Positions 8,423-15,199 of a stretch of DNA of 64,000 nt are shown in pieces. Below the pieces are notes generated by a model. The model was not told the origin of the DNA and made no database searches. It worked only from the letters and a program-made list of their open reading frames with translations. The first letter of the stretch is position 1. Every line of letters begins with the position of its first letter. The stretch lies in NCBI GenBank assembly GCA_041498815.1, contig JBGQJC010000004.1, positions 17,567 through 81,566 of the forward strand, written 5' to 3'. The DNA comes from DATDPM01 sp041498815 (GTDB lineage Bacteria > Pseudomonadota > Alphaproteobacteria > DATDPM01). Made by a program: the position numbers and the translations under genes.

Positions 8423-8890
8423 CTATCCAATCTCGAAAATCCCGTCCACCTCGACCGCAGCGTTGATCGGCAAGGATGCGACGCCCACGGCGACCCGCGA
8501 ATGCCGCCCCATCTCGCCGAAAACCTCCACCATCAGGTCGGACGCGCCATTCATGACCCGCGGCTGGTCGGTGAACTCCGGGGTCGACGCCACGAACCCG
8601 TTCAATCGCACGCAGCGCCGCACCTTGTCCAGATCGCCCTGACAGGCGGCCTTGAGCTGGGCCAAGAGATTGATCGCGCAGAGCCTGGCCGCCCGCGCTC
8701 CGTCCTCAAGGCCGATGTCCGCCCCCAGCCGGCCGGAAACCGCGATCTTGCCGCCTTGCATCGGCAACTGCCCGGCGATGAAGACGAGCGGCCCGCTGAC
8801 CACGAACGGCACGTAGCGCGCGGCGGCGGCGGGGGGCTCGGGCAGGGTGAGCCCGAGTTTTTGAAGCTGCTGTTCGATCCGTCCCGCCAT
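8423..8890 (-). CDS. RidA family (YjgF/UK114-like) protein, long variant
   Basis: A 155-residue protein of the RidA superfamily. RidA proteins are trimers; the archetype deaminates reactive enamine/imine intermediates from PLP enzymes. Seen here are VFIAGQLPMQGG, the central VRLNGFVAS segment and the C-terminal SRVAVGVASLPINAAVEVD, whose Arg corresponds to the substrate-carboxylate arginine of active members. The extra ~25 N-terminal residues place it in the longer COG0251 subfamily of unclear activity, so deaminase function is likely but unproven. It sits between two uncharacterised genes on the same strand. Confidence 0.85.
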   Translation of the reverse strand: MAGRIEQQLQKLGLTLPEPPAAAARYVPFVVSGPLVFIAGQLPMQGGKIAVSGRLGADIGLEDGARAARLCAINLLAQLKAACQGDLDKVRRCVRLNGFVASTPEFTDQPRVMNGASDLMVEVFGEMGRHSRVAVGVASLPINAAVEVDGIFEIG

Positions 8891-8940
8891 GACGCACCCC
8901 GGTCAAGCCGAAGCATAACGGCGGGGGAACGCCCGATCCA

Positions 8941-9321
8941 CTATTTCGCGTAGCGGCGGATCAATCGCTCCAGCATCGCCGGATCGGACAGGCCGAGCCC
9001 ATCCAGCTTCGCTTGCAAATCCTCTTCCAGGGTCTGTTTGCGTTCCTTCTTGCGTTCCGCGATCTTCTCGGCCAGGCCGCGCAGCCGCTTCATGGCCGGG
9101 TCGTCGTTATCTTCGCCAAGCTCGAGCACGGCATCGGTCAGAATGCCGAGCTGCCGGCCGTAACTCGCGACGTTGGAAACCACATCGGCTTCGACGGCGC
9201 GGTTTCCGGCGAAGTTGTATTCGACCGTCGGCGAAAACCAACTCGTGTTCGGGGAAATGTTCTGCGACAGATCGGTCAGCTGCGGAAAGGCGCTCCACCA
9301 GGACATCCAGGGATTATTCAT
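8941..9321 (-). CDS. Conserved hypothetical helical protein
   Basis: A 126-residue protein without signal peptide. The N-terminal half has an unusual aromatic segment (NNPWMSWWSAFPQLTDLS), and the C-terminal half is charged and probably coiled coil (EKIAERKKERKQTLEEDLQAKLDGL). The composition recalls PHA-granule-associated helical proteins, and a phasin gene lies in this window, but that link is only a guess. It heads the leftward block that continues with the RidA-like gene 50 bp downstream. The left copy of the 87-bp repeat begins about 120 bp upstream of its start. Confidence 0.65.
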   Translation of the reverse strand: MNNPWMSWWSAFPQLTDLSQNISPNTSWFSPTVEYNFAGNRAVEADVVSNVASYGRQLGILTDAVLELGEDNDDPAMKRLRGLAEKIAERKKERKQTLEEDLQAKLDGLGLSDPAMLERLIRRYAK

Positions 9322-9442
9322 GCCTCAGGCCTCCTCTTGCGGCCGCCATACGAAGGCGGGCCGCGCAACCGGGCGTTGCTTGCGGGCATGATAGCACCGG
9401 CAGCCGCGTGACGGGCGCGGACGCGAGAGGGGCAAAAAGTGG

Positions 9443-9474
9443 AAAAAATCAGGGGTGGCCGCCGCCACACCCCC
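9443..9474 (-). terminator. Duplicated copy of the nrdJ terminator
   Basis: Identical to the hairpin downstream of nrdJ; on the minus strand it ends in six T residues. It would stop leftward transcripts from the island before they reach the gene at 8941-9321. Confidence 0.6.
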
Positions 9475-9529
9475 GAAGCTCAGGGAGGACTGCACTTATG
9501 AAGCAGCTGTGGGTCAGCTGCAGCCGCTG
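9443..9529. repeat. 87-bp direct repeat, left copy (duplicated nrdJ tail and terminator)
   Basis: Bases 9443-9529 are identical to 11454-11540. On the minus strand the repeat consists of the last 16 bases of nrdJ including its TGA stop, about 40 bp of spacer, and the GC-rich hairpin with a six-T run. The copies are 2011 bp apart and in the same orientation. This left copy is not attached to an nrdJ gene. It looks like an attachment-site duplication or the scar of a segmental duplication or insertion. Confidence 0.9.
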
Positions 9530-9578
9530 AGGCCCATGCAGCGCAGGGGCGCTCAAAAATGATGAGTAGTGCGTCGGT

Positions 9579-9607
9579 TTGACTAGCCGCAACAAGGTGC
9601 TTACATC
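9579..9607 (+). promoter_or_regulatory. Candidate sigma70 promoter, rightward, in the island
   Basis: TTGACT (9579-9584) and TACATC (9602-9607) are separated by 17 nt. A strong AAAGGAGGG ribosome-binding sequence follows at 9619-9627, so the promoter would express the short ORF at 9635. Confidence 0.45.
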
Positions 9608-9634
9608 AATGGTGCGCTAAAGGAGGGTACAATT

Positions 9635-9739
9635 TTGACACTCTCTTTGATGCTGCTGGAAAACCCCATGGCAGGGACAACCTCGGCCTTCCCGGCGAGG
9701 CGGTTGGTAGAACTGCAGAAGGGCATTAGCGGTCAATAG
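9635..9739 (+). CDS. Possible 34-aa small protein with strong Shine-Dalgarno
   Basis: A TTG at 9635 follows AAAGGAGGG with 7-nt spacing and opens a 34-residue frame (MTLSLMLLENPMAGTT at its start) ending in TAG at 9737. The N-terminus is hydrophobic and the C-terminus basic (ARRLVELQKGISG). An in-frame ATG at 9650 would give 29 residues. No homologue is recognised. The case for translation rests on the promoter plus the unusually good ribosome-binding site in an otherwise non-coding stretch. A chance ORF or leader peptide is possible. Confidence 0.35.
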   Translation: MTLSLMLLENPMAGTTSAFPARRLVELQKGISGQ

Positions 9740-9876
9740 GCCGCCGTAGGCAACGTGGTAAGGCAATGAAGTCGGAGAGGCGGCGCTTTCTACCCGGCGC
9801 ACGCCTCTCGCCTAAAGCGACAACAATCACTTTTGCCGTTGGGGGATTCACAACGGCATCCCATGTATGTTAAAAA

Positions 9877-9954
9877 TGGGGTGACCCGCCGGTTGCGTAA
9901 CCGGTCATCGCCAGTTTACAAAGCTGGTGCTCTGCGCATTTGAGCTAGGGTCAC
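9877..9954 (-). tRNA. tRNA-Thr(UGU)-like sequence, degenerate
   Basis: Read on the minus strand the 78 nt fold into a 7-bp acceptor (GTGACCC/GGGTCAC) followed by CCCA, and a D stem GCTC/GAGC. The anticodon stem CCAGC/ACTGG has one mismatch; its loop TTTGTAA gives anticodon UGU. The TpsiC region is abnormal: CCGG/CCGG with an 8-nt loop instead of the canonical TTCGANT loop, and the D loop lacks the conserved GG. It may be a divergent accessory tRNA, a tRNA mimic or a decayed tRNA gene. It does not resemble the normal tRNA-Met gene in this window. Confidence 0.35.
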
Positions 9955-9980
9955 CATGAGGGCTGAAGGCATTGGCCTTT

Positions 9981-10017
9981 GCGTCTAGGGCAGGTGTAGA
10001 AGGCCTGTCCTAGACGC
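9981..10017. other. 14-bp hairpin upstream of the tRNA-like sequence
   Basis: GCGTCTAGGGCAGG (9981-9994) pairs with CCTGTCCTAGACGC (10004-10017), all Watson-Crick except one G-U, around a 9-nt loop. It is the longest stem in the island and lies 27 bp from the 5' end of the tRNA-like sequence. There is no flanking U-run. It may be part of a structured RNA or a recombination site. Confidence 0.5.
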
Positions 10018-10111
10018 CCCGCCCGCTTCTCCGTTCGGACGGTTCAGGCGACGGTTTCAAACTGTCAGTCGCGTTCCCTATCCTCCTTTTTCATCTTCCG
10101 GTTGTTGGTGG

Positions 10112-10151
10112 GCGGCTGCTTCACCAGCCGCTTCCACGTCCTAAGACGTGG
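10112..10151 (-). terminator. Tandem hairpins at the end of the island's 269-aa gene
   Basis: On the minus strand CCACGTC/GACGTGG (arms 10145-10151 and 10134-10140, 4-nt loop) overlaps the stop codon, followed three bases later by GCGGCTG/CAGCCGC (10112-10131). Both stems are perfect 7-mers. No T-run follows, so termination is plausible but not certain. Confidence 0.4.
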
Positions 10152-10950
10152 AATCTCCTTCCTCTGGATAAATAAAATCCAGCGTGGTCTGGAAAGCCTT
10201 CAAAAACTTTTCCTTATTCGGCCATGGATTCCCGGCAGGCGGGAGCTCCCGCAACAAGCCAACGATTGCGGGATGAACGCCTGGAGGGCCATCGCCGAAT
10301 CCAGTGCCGCGAGGCCTTTCTTGCGGAGCAACCGACGAGGTGTCTTTGCTCTCAGGTGCTTGGGCCGTAGAAGCGGCGCCGTGAGAAGAACCGTGACCCA
10401 CAGGCTTAATTAGCTTGGTACGATCGCCGCCAACTGAGAAGAAGCCAGCGTGATCAGCAGACTCGTAAAACACACGAACTGCCGGGCCAACCCGATCTTT
10501 CACGATCTTAAATTTGTTTTCGAAAAGATTTTTTAGGCCGATTTCCGGTGGGAGGGTCTGCCCTTTAAATTCTTCATAAGTTCGGGAAAAGAGTGGCACC
10601 GCGAGGAAGGCGTCGACTTTTGCCGCTACGCCGTCTTCTGGCATTACAGGGGAAATTATGGCGCGAGCACGATCAGTGATGCCTATCTGATCACCATGTG
10701 AAAGAATCAGGCCAAACAGGCGCGCTGCAGATACACGAGTTAAATAAGTGCCACTCCGGACACTCGTATAACCCAAGAAAGAAGCAAGTTGATCAGCGGT
10801 ACAGGCGCCTCCGCCCTTTTCGTGGATGGCTTGAGCCACCTTCACGGATTGCTGTAAATTGAAATACGGGTACGCAATGCCGGATTGAGCACGGACGCGC
10901 TTCGCTTCGGCATTGTCCGACGGGTTCGAGGTCTGTTTGACGGACGACAT
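10141..10950 (-). CDS. Unknown 269-aa protein carried by the repeat-bounded island
   Basis: An uncharacterised soluble protein. Residues ~20-165 look like a helical, winged-helix-type domain (YPYFNLQQSVKVAQAIHEKG, then a LGYTSVRSGTYLTRVSAARLFGLI helix-turn-helix-like stretch). The arrangement reminds me of DUF5343-type proteins. Residues ~185-240 are low-complexity (Ser/Gly/Ala/Pro) and the C-terminus has a short helical segment. The ATG at 10950 is chosen over an in-frame start at 11016 because GGTGGTAAG directly precedes it and a promoter lies between the two. AT content is higher than in neighbouring core genes, consistent with transfer. Function unknown; a DNA-binding or defence-type role is speculation. 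Confidence 0.6.
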   Translation of the reverse strand: MSSVKQTSNPSDNAEAKRVRAQSGIAYPYFNLQQSVKVAQAIHEKGGGACTADQLASFLGYTSVRSGTYLTRVSAARLFGLILSHGDQIGITDRARAIISPVMPEDGVAAKVDAFLAVPLFSRTYEEFKGQTLPPEIGLKNLFENKFKIVKDRVGPAVRVFYESADHAGFFSVGGDRTKLIKPVGHGSSHGAASTAQAPESKDTSSVAPQERPRGTGFGDGPPGVHPAIVGLLRELPPAGNPWPNKEKFLKAFQTTLDFIYPEEGDSTS

Positions 10951-10951
10951 C

Positions 10952-10967
10952 TTACCACCATTGGTAA
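10952..10967. promoter_or_regulatory. Palindrome between promoter and start codon of the island gene
   Basis: TTACCA-CCAT-TGGTAA is a perfect 6-4-6 inverted repeat lying between the predicted transcription start and the ATG of the 269-aa gene, overlapping its ribosome-binding region. It could be an operator for autoregulation or an RNA hairpin masking the ribosome-binding site. Confidence 0.45.
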
Positions 10968-10981
10968 CGGTTAGATGTCGA

Positions 10982-11010
10982 ATAGTAGTCTGCTGTTCTA
11001 TCGCCGTCAA
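10982..11010 (-). promoter_or_regulatory. Candidate sigma70 promoter of the island gene
   Basis: On the minus strand TTGACG (11005-11010) and TACTAT (10982-10987) are separated by 17 nt, a good match to consensus. Transcription would start near 10975, about 25 nt upstream of the ATG at 10950. In the rest of 10951-11214 I see only AT-rich DNA with no gene. Confidence 0.55.
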
Positions 11011-11214
11011 CAGCAATAGCAGAGGTTTTTCATTCGTTCTAATCTCTTGGAGCGGGGCGTTTTGGTGATTTTGTTAAGCCATTGACTTAAAATGCTTATC
11101 TCAGAGGCTTCTCGACCAGCTGTTACCAATCGCGGCAGGAACGCGGTGCTCAAAAAGTCAAAAAAACCAGGGCTCGGCGCACGGCAAGCGCGCGCCGGGA
11201 TTGCACCAACCCGG

Positions 11215-11427
11215 CTAACGCGTCCGCTTGCGATAATCGCTCAGCGATTCGGCTCCCGTGCGGCGGAGCAACGTATCCAGCTTCATGTCGCCGCGGAAAC
11301 CCACGGCAAAACGTTCGCCATAGGTATCCCGCAATGTACCGACGCGGGTGCTGCCGTTCTTATGACGGATTTCGCCGTCGTCGTCCCGACAGCGGTTATC
11401 CAGACCGGTGTGACAATTCTTCGACAT
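11215..11427 (-). CDS. Small conserved hypothetical protein (70 aa)
   Basis: A basic, probably soluble 70-residue protein with CRDDDGEIRHKNGSTRVGTL, DTYGERFAVGFRGDMKLDTLL and a SLSDYRK end. I recall this pattern (DGEIR...VGTLR..YG..FA.G.R.D.KL.TLL) from small unnamed proteins in proteobacteria and phages; no function is known to me. The start at 11427 has GGAG with an 8-nt spacing; an ATG two codons upstream is too close to that site. It lies just inside the right copy of the 87-bp repeat, downstream of nrdJ on the same strand. Confidence 0.6.
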   Translation of the reverse strand: MSKNCHTGLDNRCRDDDGEIRHKNGSTRVGTLRDTYGERFAVGFRGDMKLDTLLRRTGAESLSDYRKRTR

Positions 11428-11452
11428 ACTCATGACTCCAAAATGGCCTGTC

Positions 11453-11485
11453 AAAAAAATCAGGGGTGGCCGCCGCCACACCCCC
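11453..11485 (-). terminator. Intrinsic terminator of nrdJ
   Basis: On the minus strand a GC-rich hairpin (GGGG..TGGC / GCCA..CCCC, loop GGCG, 11463-11485) is followed by TGA and seven T residues (11459-11453), about 40 bp after the nrdJ stop. Confidence 0.75.
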
Positions 11486-11540
11486 GAAGCTCAGGGAGGA
11501 CTGCACTTATGAAGCAGCTGTGGGTCAGCTGCAGCCGCTG
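11454..11540. repeat. 87-bp direct repeat, right copy (native nrdJ 3' end)
   Basis: Identical to 9443-9529. It covers the last 16 bases of nrdJ (11525-11540) plus the downstream spacer and terminator hairpin. Because nrdJ is intact here, this copy is the functional gene end. Confidence 0.9.
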
Positions 11541-14500
11541 GTCGTGCCGCAGGTCAGGCATTTGAGGCATGTCCCGTTGCGGACCAGGGTGAAATTGCCG
11601 CAATCGCCGCATGCGTCCCCCTCATAGCCCTTGAGACGCGCTAGGTGCGCCTCTTCGAGCCGGGGATCCACGCTTTGGCCGACTGAGACACTGAAGGCCA
11701 CGGCTTCGGCGGTGCCGGTGCCCATCAGGACGGAGGTGGCGTCGGCGGCAATCATGGCGGTCACCGCCGGGCCAGCGGCCCGCTCGTCACCGCCCGATGC
11801 GCTTCGTTTCGCGCCACCGGAACTGACAATGTAAAGATTGCTGCGCACGTAGCCCGTGCTGGTGAGTCTTTTCACCGCATCGAGCGCCGCATCCGGCTCC
11901 TTGGGCGGCATGCCGTCGTCCTTGCCGCGCCCGACCGAATCGGGAAGCAGGTCCGAAGGCTCGACATGGGCCAAGTCCTTGCGCCCGAGATAGGAGATCG
12001 CGAGCTCGCGGAAGATGTAATCCAAGACCGAGGTCGCCATCTTGATGGCGTCATTACCCTCCACGATTCCCGACGGATCGAACCGGGTGAAGGTGAAGGC
12101 GTCGACGAATTCCTCGAGCGGCACGCCGTATTGCAGCGCGATCGAGATCGCGATCGCGAAATTGTTCATCATGCTGCGGAAGGCGGCGCCTTCCTTGTGC
12201 ATGTCGAGGAAGATTTCCCCGATCCGCCCGTCCTCGTATTCGCCGGTGCGCAAATAAACCTTATGCCCGCCGACGATCGCCTTCTGGATGTAGCCCTTGC
12301 GCCGCTGCGGAAGCCGATTGCGCTCGGCGGCGATTCTCTCGACCTCGACGATGCGCTCGACGATGCGCTCGACGATCCGGGGCGCCTCAACGGCGGCAAT
12401 GGCCGGGGCATCGGTCTCCTCGATGGCATCCGTGGTCATGGAACTTAGCGGCTGCGAAAGCTTCGAGCCGTCGCGGTAGAGCGCGTTCGCCTTCAGGCCC
12501 AGTTTCCACGACAGCATGTAGGCGTTCTTGCAATCTTCGATGGTCCCGTGGTTCGGCATGTTGATGGTCTTCGAGATCGCGCCCGAAACGAACGGCTGGC
12601 AGCTTGCCAGCATGCGGATGTGGCTTTCGACCGACAGGTACCGCTTGCCCTTGCGCCCGCACGGATTGGCGCAATCGAACACCGGCAAATGCTCGGCCCG
12701 CAAATGGGGCGCCCCTTCCACCGTCATCGCGCCGCAGCAATAGGTGTTCGCGGCCTCGATCTCCTCCTTCGAAAATCCCAGGGCGGCCAGCATGTCGAAG
12801 GACACGTTGTCCATCTCGGCTTCGGGGAATCCCAGAACCCGGGTGCAGAATTCCGCCCCGAGCGTCCATTTGTTGAAGGCGAACCGGATATCGAAGGCGC
12901 TGCCTAAGGCCTGCTCCAGGGTCTGAATCGTGCCCTCGTTGAAGCCCTTGCGGCGCAGCGCCGCGTGGTCGATTCCGGGCGCTTTCGCCAGCGTTCCGTG
13001 GCCGACCGCATAGCGCAGAATCTCTTCCATTTGATCTTCGCCGTAGCCAAGCGTGGCCAGGGCCACCGGCACGGTGCGATTGATGATCTTGAAATAGCCG
13101 CCGCCGGCGAGCTTCTTGAACTTGACGATGGCGAAATCGGGTTCGATTCCGGTGGTATCGCAATCCATGACCAGGCCGATCGTCCCCGTGGGTGCTACCA
13201 CGGTCGCCTGGGCGTTGCGATAGCCGTGAGCCTCGCCCAATTGCACCGCCTCATCCCAGGCGGCGCGCGCGGCCTCGACCAGATCGGGATCTGGGCAATG
13301 CCGTTCCTCGATCGGAACCGGCGCGATCGCAAGCTTCTCGTAGCCGTCCTTGGCCCCGTAAGCCGCCCGGCGGTGGTTGCGCATGACGCGCAGCATCGGC
13401 TCGCGGTTCTTGGCAAAGCCCGGGAAGGGGCCCAGTTCGCGGGCCATCTCGGCCGACGCGGCGTAAGAGGCGCCGGTCATGAGCGCGGTGATCGTGCCGC
13501 AGATCGCGCGGGCCTGGTCGCTGTCGTAGCCGAGGCCCGACGCCATCAACAGCCCGCCGAGATTGGCAAACCCCAGGCCGAGCGTCCGGTATTCATAGGA
13601 AAGCTGGGCGATGCGCCGGGCCGGGAACTGGGCCATCAGCACCGAGATTTCGAGGACGACCGTCCACAGACGCACGGCATGGCGGAATCCGTCGATATCG
13701 AACCGCCCATCCGGCCCCCGGAACATCAACAGATTGACCGAGGCCAGATTGCACGCCGTGTCGTCCAGGAACATGTATTCCGAGCACGGGTTCGAGGCGT
13801 CGATCCGGCCCGAGTTGGGGCAGGTGTGCCAATCGTTGATGGTGGTGTCGAACTGGAGCCCGGGGTCGGCGCAGGCCCAGGCGGCATAGGCGATCTGCTC
13901 CCAAAGCTCGCGGGCCTTGACGGTCTTGTGCAGCTTGCCGTCGGTCCGGCGCGTGAGATTCCAATCGCCGTCGGCCTCCACCGCCTCGAGGAAATTGTCG
14001 GCGACCCGCACCGTGTTATTGGAATTCTGGCCCGAGACCGTGAGATAGGCCTCGGAATCCCAATCGGTGTCGTAGGTTTTGAATTGGATGCTGGTGAACC
14101 CTTGCCTTGCGAACTGCTTCACGCGCTCGATGTAATTCTCGGGGATCATGGCCTTGCGCGCGTCCGAAATGGCCTGGCGCAGCCCCCGGTTCTTGCCCGG
14201 GTCGAACCGGTCTTCGCCGGTCAAGCCCTCGGGCGCCTTGTGGCAGGCGCGTAAAATCGCGTTGAGATGAATATTGGCAAGCCTCGAGCCGGCGACGAGG
14301 GAGGCGACCTTTTCCTCTTCCGTCACCTTCCAGCTGATGAACTGCTCGATGTCGGGATGGTCGATGTCCACCACCACCATCTTGGCGGCGCGGCGCGTGG
14401 TGCCGCCCGACTTGATCGCGCCCGCGGCCCGATCGCCGATCTTGAGGAAGCTCATGAGGCCGGAGGACCTGCCTCCGCCCGAAAGCGGCTCGGCGTCGCC

Positions 14501-15199
14501 CCGAAGCTTCGAGAAATTGCTGCCCGTTCCGGAGCCGTATTTGAAAAGGCGCGCTTCCCGCACCCACAAATCCATGATCCCGCCTTCGTTCACCAGATCG
14601 TCGGAAACGCCCTGGATGAAGCAGGCGTGGGGCTGCGGCCGCTCATAGGCGGAAGTGCTGGCGCAAAGCTCGCCGGTATCGTGGTCGACGTAGTAGTGCC
14701 CCTGGGCGGGGCCGTCGATGCCGTAGGCCCAATGGAGGCCGGTGTTGAACCACTGGGGCGAATTGGGCGCGCCCATCTGGCACGCCATCATGTAGCGCAT
14801 CTCGTCGAAGAAGGCGCGGGCGTCCCCTTCGGCGTCGAAGTAGTGGCCCTTCCAGCCCCAATAGGTCCAGGCGCCGGCCATGCGGTCGAACAGCGCGCGG
14901 GCATCCTTTTCGCCGGTGGTGGCGCCGTTTGCCGCCGGATCGGGCTCGGAGCGCCACAGCCATTCCGGGACGTTTTCCTCCGGTGCGCGCCGCAATTTCG
15001 CCGGCACGCCCGCCTTGCGGAAATATTTCTGGGCCAGCACGTCGCAGGCGACCTGCGACCAGGACGCCGGAACCAGGATATCCTCGAGCTCGAAAACCAG
15101 CGATCCGTCGGGATTGCGAATCTCGCTTCCCGCCGTTCGGAAGGCGACCTCCTCGTACGGAGATTTTCCTTCGCGAGTAAAGCGGCGCGCGATGCGCAT
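11525..15199 (-). CDS. nrdJ: Vitamin B12-dependent (class II) ribonucleoside-diphosphate reductase NrdJ
   Basis: Makes deoxyribonucleotides with an adenosylcobalamin-derived thiyl radical, with or without oxygen. At ~1224 residues it is the long alphaproteobacterial form. Seen are the active-site segments NSPQWFNTGLHWAYG near residue 147, SGGTTRRAAKM near 270, CTSTSAYERPQPHACFIQGV-type N-terminal substrate loop and NPCSEYMFLDDTACNLASVN near 470. The C-terminal CGDCGNFTLV...CLKCLTCGTTSGCS gives the redox/zinc-type cysteines. An in-frame TTG five codons upstream (15214) is a weaker start than the ATG at 15199. The intrinsic terminator and the last 16 bases of the gene are duplicated at 9443-9529. 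Confidence 0.95.
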   Translation of the reverse strand: MRIARRFTREGKSPYEEVAFRTAGSEIRNPDGSLVFELEDILVPASWSQVACDVLAQKYFRKAGVPAKLRRAPEENVPEWLWRSEPDPAANGATTGEKDARALFDRMAGAWTYWGWKGHYFDAEGDARAFFDEMRYMMACQMGAPNSPQWFNTGLHWAYGIDGPAQGHYYVDHDTGELCASTSAYERPQPHACFIQGVSDDLVNEGGIMDLWVREARLFKYGSGTGSNFSKLRGDAEPLSGGGRSSGLMSFLKIGDRAAGAIKSGGTTRRAAKMVVVDIDHPDIEQFISWKVTEEEKVASLVAGSRLANIHLNAILRACHKAPEGLTGEDRFDPGKNRGLRQAISDARKAMIPENYIERVKQFARQGFTSIQFKTYDTDWDSEAYLTVSGQNSNNTVRVADNFLEAVEADGDWNLTRRTDGKLHKTVKARELWEQIAYAAWACADPGLQFDTTINDWHTCPNSGRIDASNPCSEYMFLDDTACNLASVNLLMFRGPDGRFDIDGFRHAVRLWTVVLEISVLMAQFPARRIAQLSYEYRTLGLGFANLGGLLMASGLGYDSDQARAICGTITALMTGASYAASAEMARELGPFPGFAKNREPMLRVMRNHRRAAYGAKDGYEKLAIAPVPIEERHCPDPDLVEAARAAWDEAVQLGEAHGYRNAQATVVAPTGTIGLVMDCDTTGIEPDFAIVKFKKLAGGGYFKIINRTVPVALATLGYGEDQMEEILRYAVGHGTLAKAPGIDHAALRRKGFNEGTIQTLEQALGSAFDIRFAFNKWTLGAEFCTRVLGFPEAEMDNVSFDMLAALGFSKEEIEAANTYCCGAMTVEGAPHLRAEHLPVFDCANPCGRKGKRYLSVESHIRMLASCQPFVSGAISKTINMPNHGTIEDCKNAYMLSWKLGLKANALYRDGSKLSQPLSSMTTDAIEETDAPAIAAVEAPRIVERIVERIVEVERIAAERNRLPQRRKGYIQKAIVGGHKVYLRTGEYEDGRIGEIFLDMHKEGAAFRSMMNNFAIAISIALQYGVPLEEFVDAFTFTRFDPSGIVEGNDAIKMATSVLDYIFRELAISYLGRKDLAHVEPSDLLPDSVGRGKDDGMPPKEPDAALDAVKRLTSTGYVRSNLYIVSSGGAKRSASGGDERAAGPAVTAMIAADATSVLMGTGTAEAVAFSVSVGQSVDPRLEEAHLARLKGYEGDACGDCGNFTLVRNGTCLKCLTCGTTSGCS

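Larger units (their letters stand above)
9530..10140. other. Largely non-coding, hairpin-rich part of the island
   Basis: About 610 bp with no long gene. It contains a rightward promoter-like sequence, a 34-codon ORF, a tRNA-like sequence and several perfect or near-perfect hairpins. These are an 8-bp stem 9775-9782/9802-9809, a 7-bp stem 9835-9841/9851-9857, a 14-bp stem with one wobble pair 9981-9994/10004-10017, and stems at 10112-10131 and 10134-10151. The density of stems suggests a structured RNA or a recombination target rather than decayed coding sequence. Confidence 0.5.

Noticed and set aside
9617..9802. A 61-codon minus-strand frame in the island
   Set aside because: No ribosome-binding site, and it overlaps the better-supported plus-strand signals; kept out of the annotation, though not disproved.
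9530..10140. Two-piece tmRNA (ssrA), typical of alphaproteobacteria
   Set aside because: I looked for a tag-encoding frame of the ANDN-type and for the tRNA-like acceptor with a G-U pair; neither is present.
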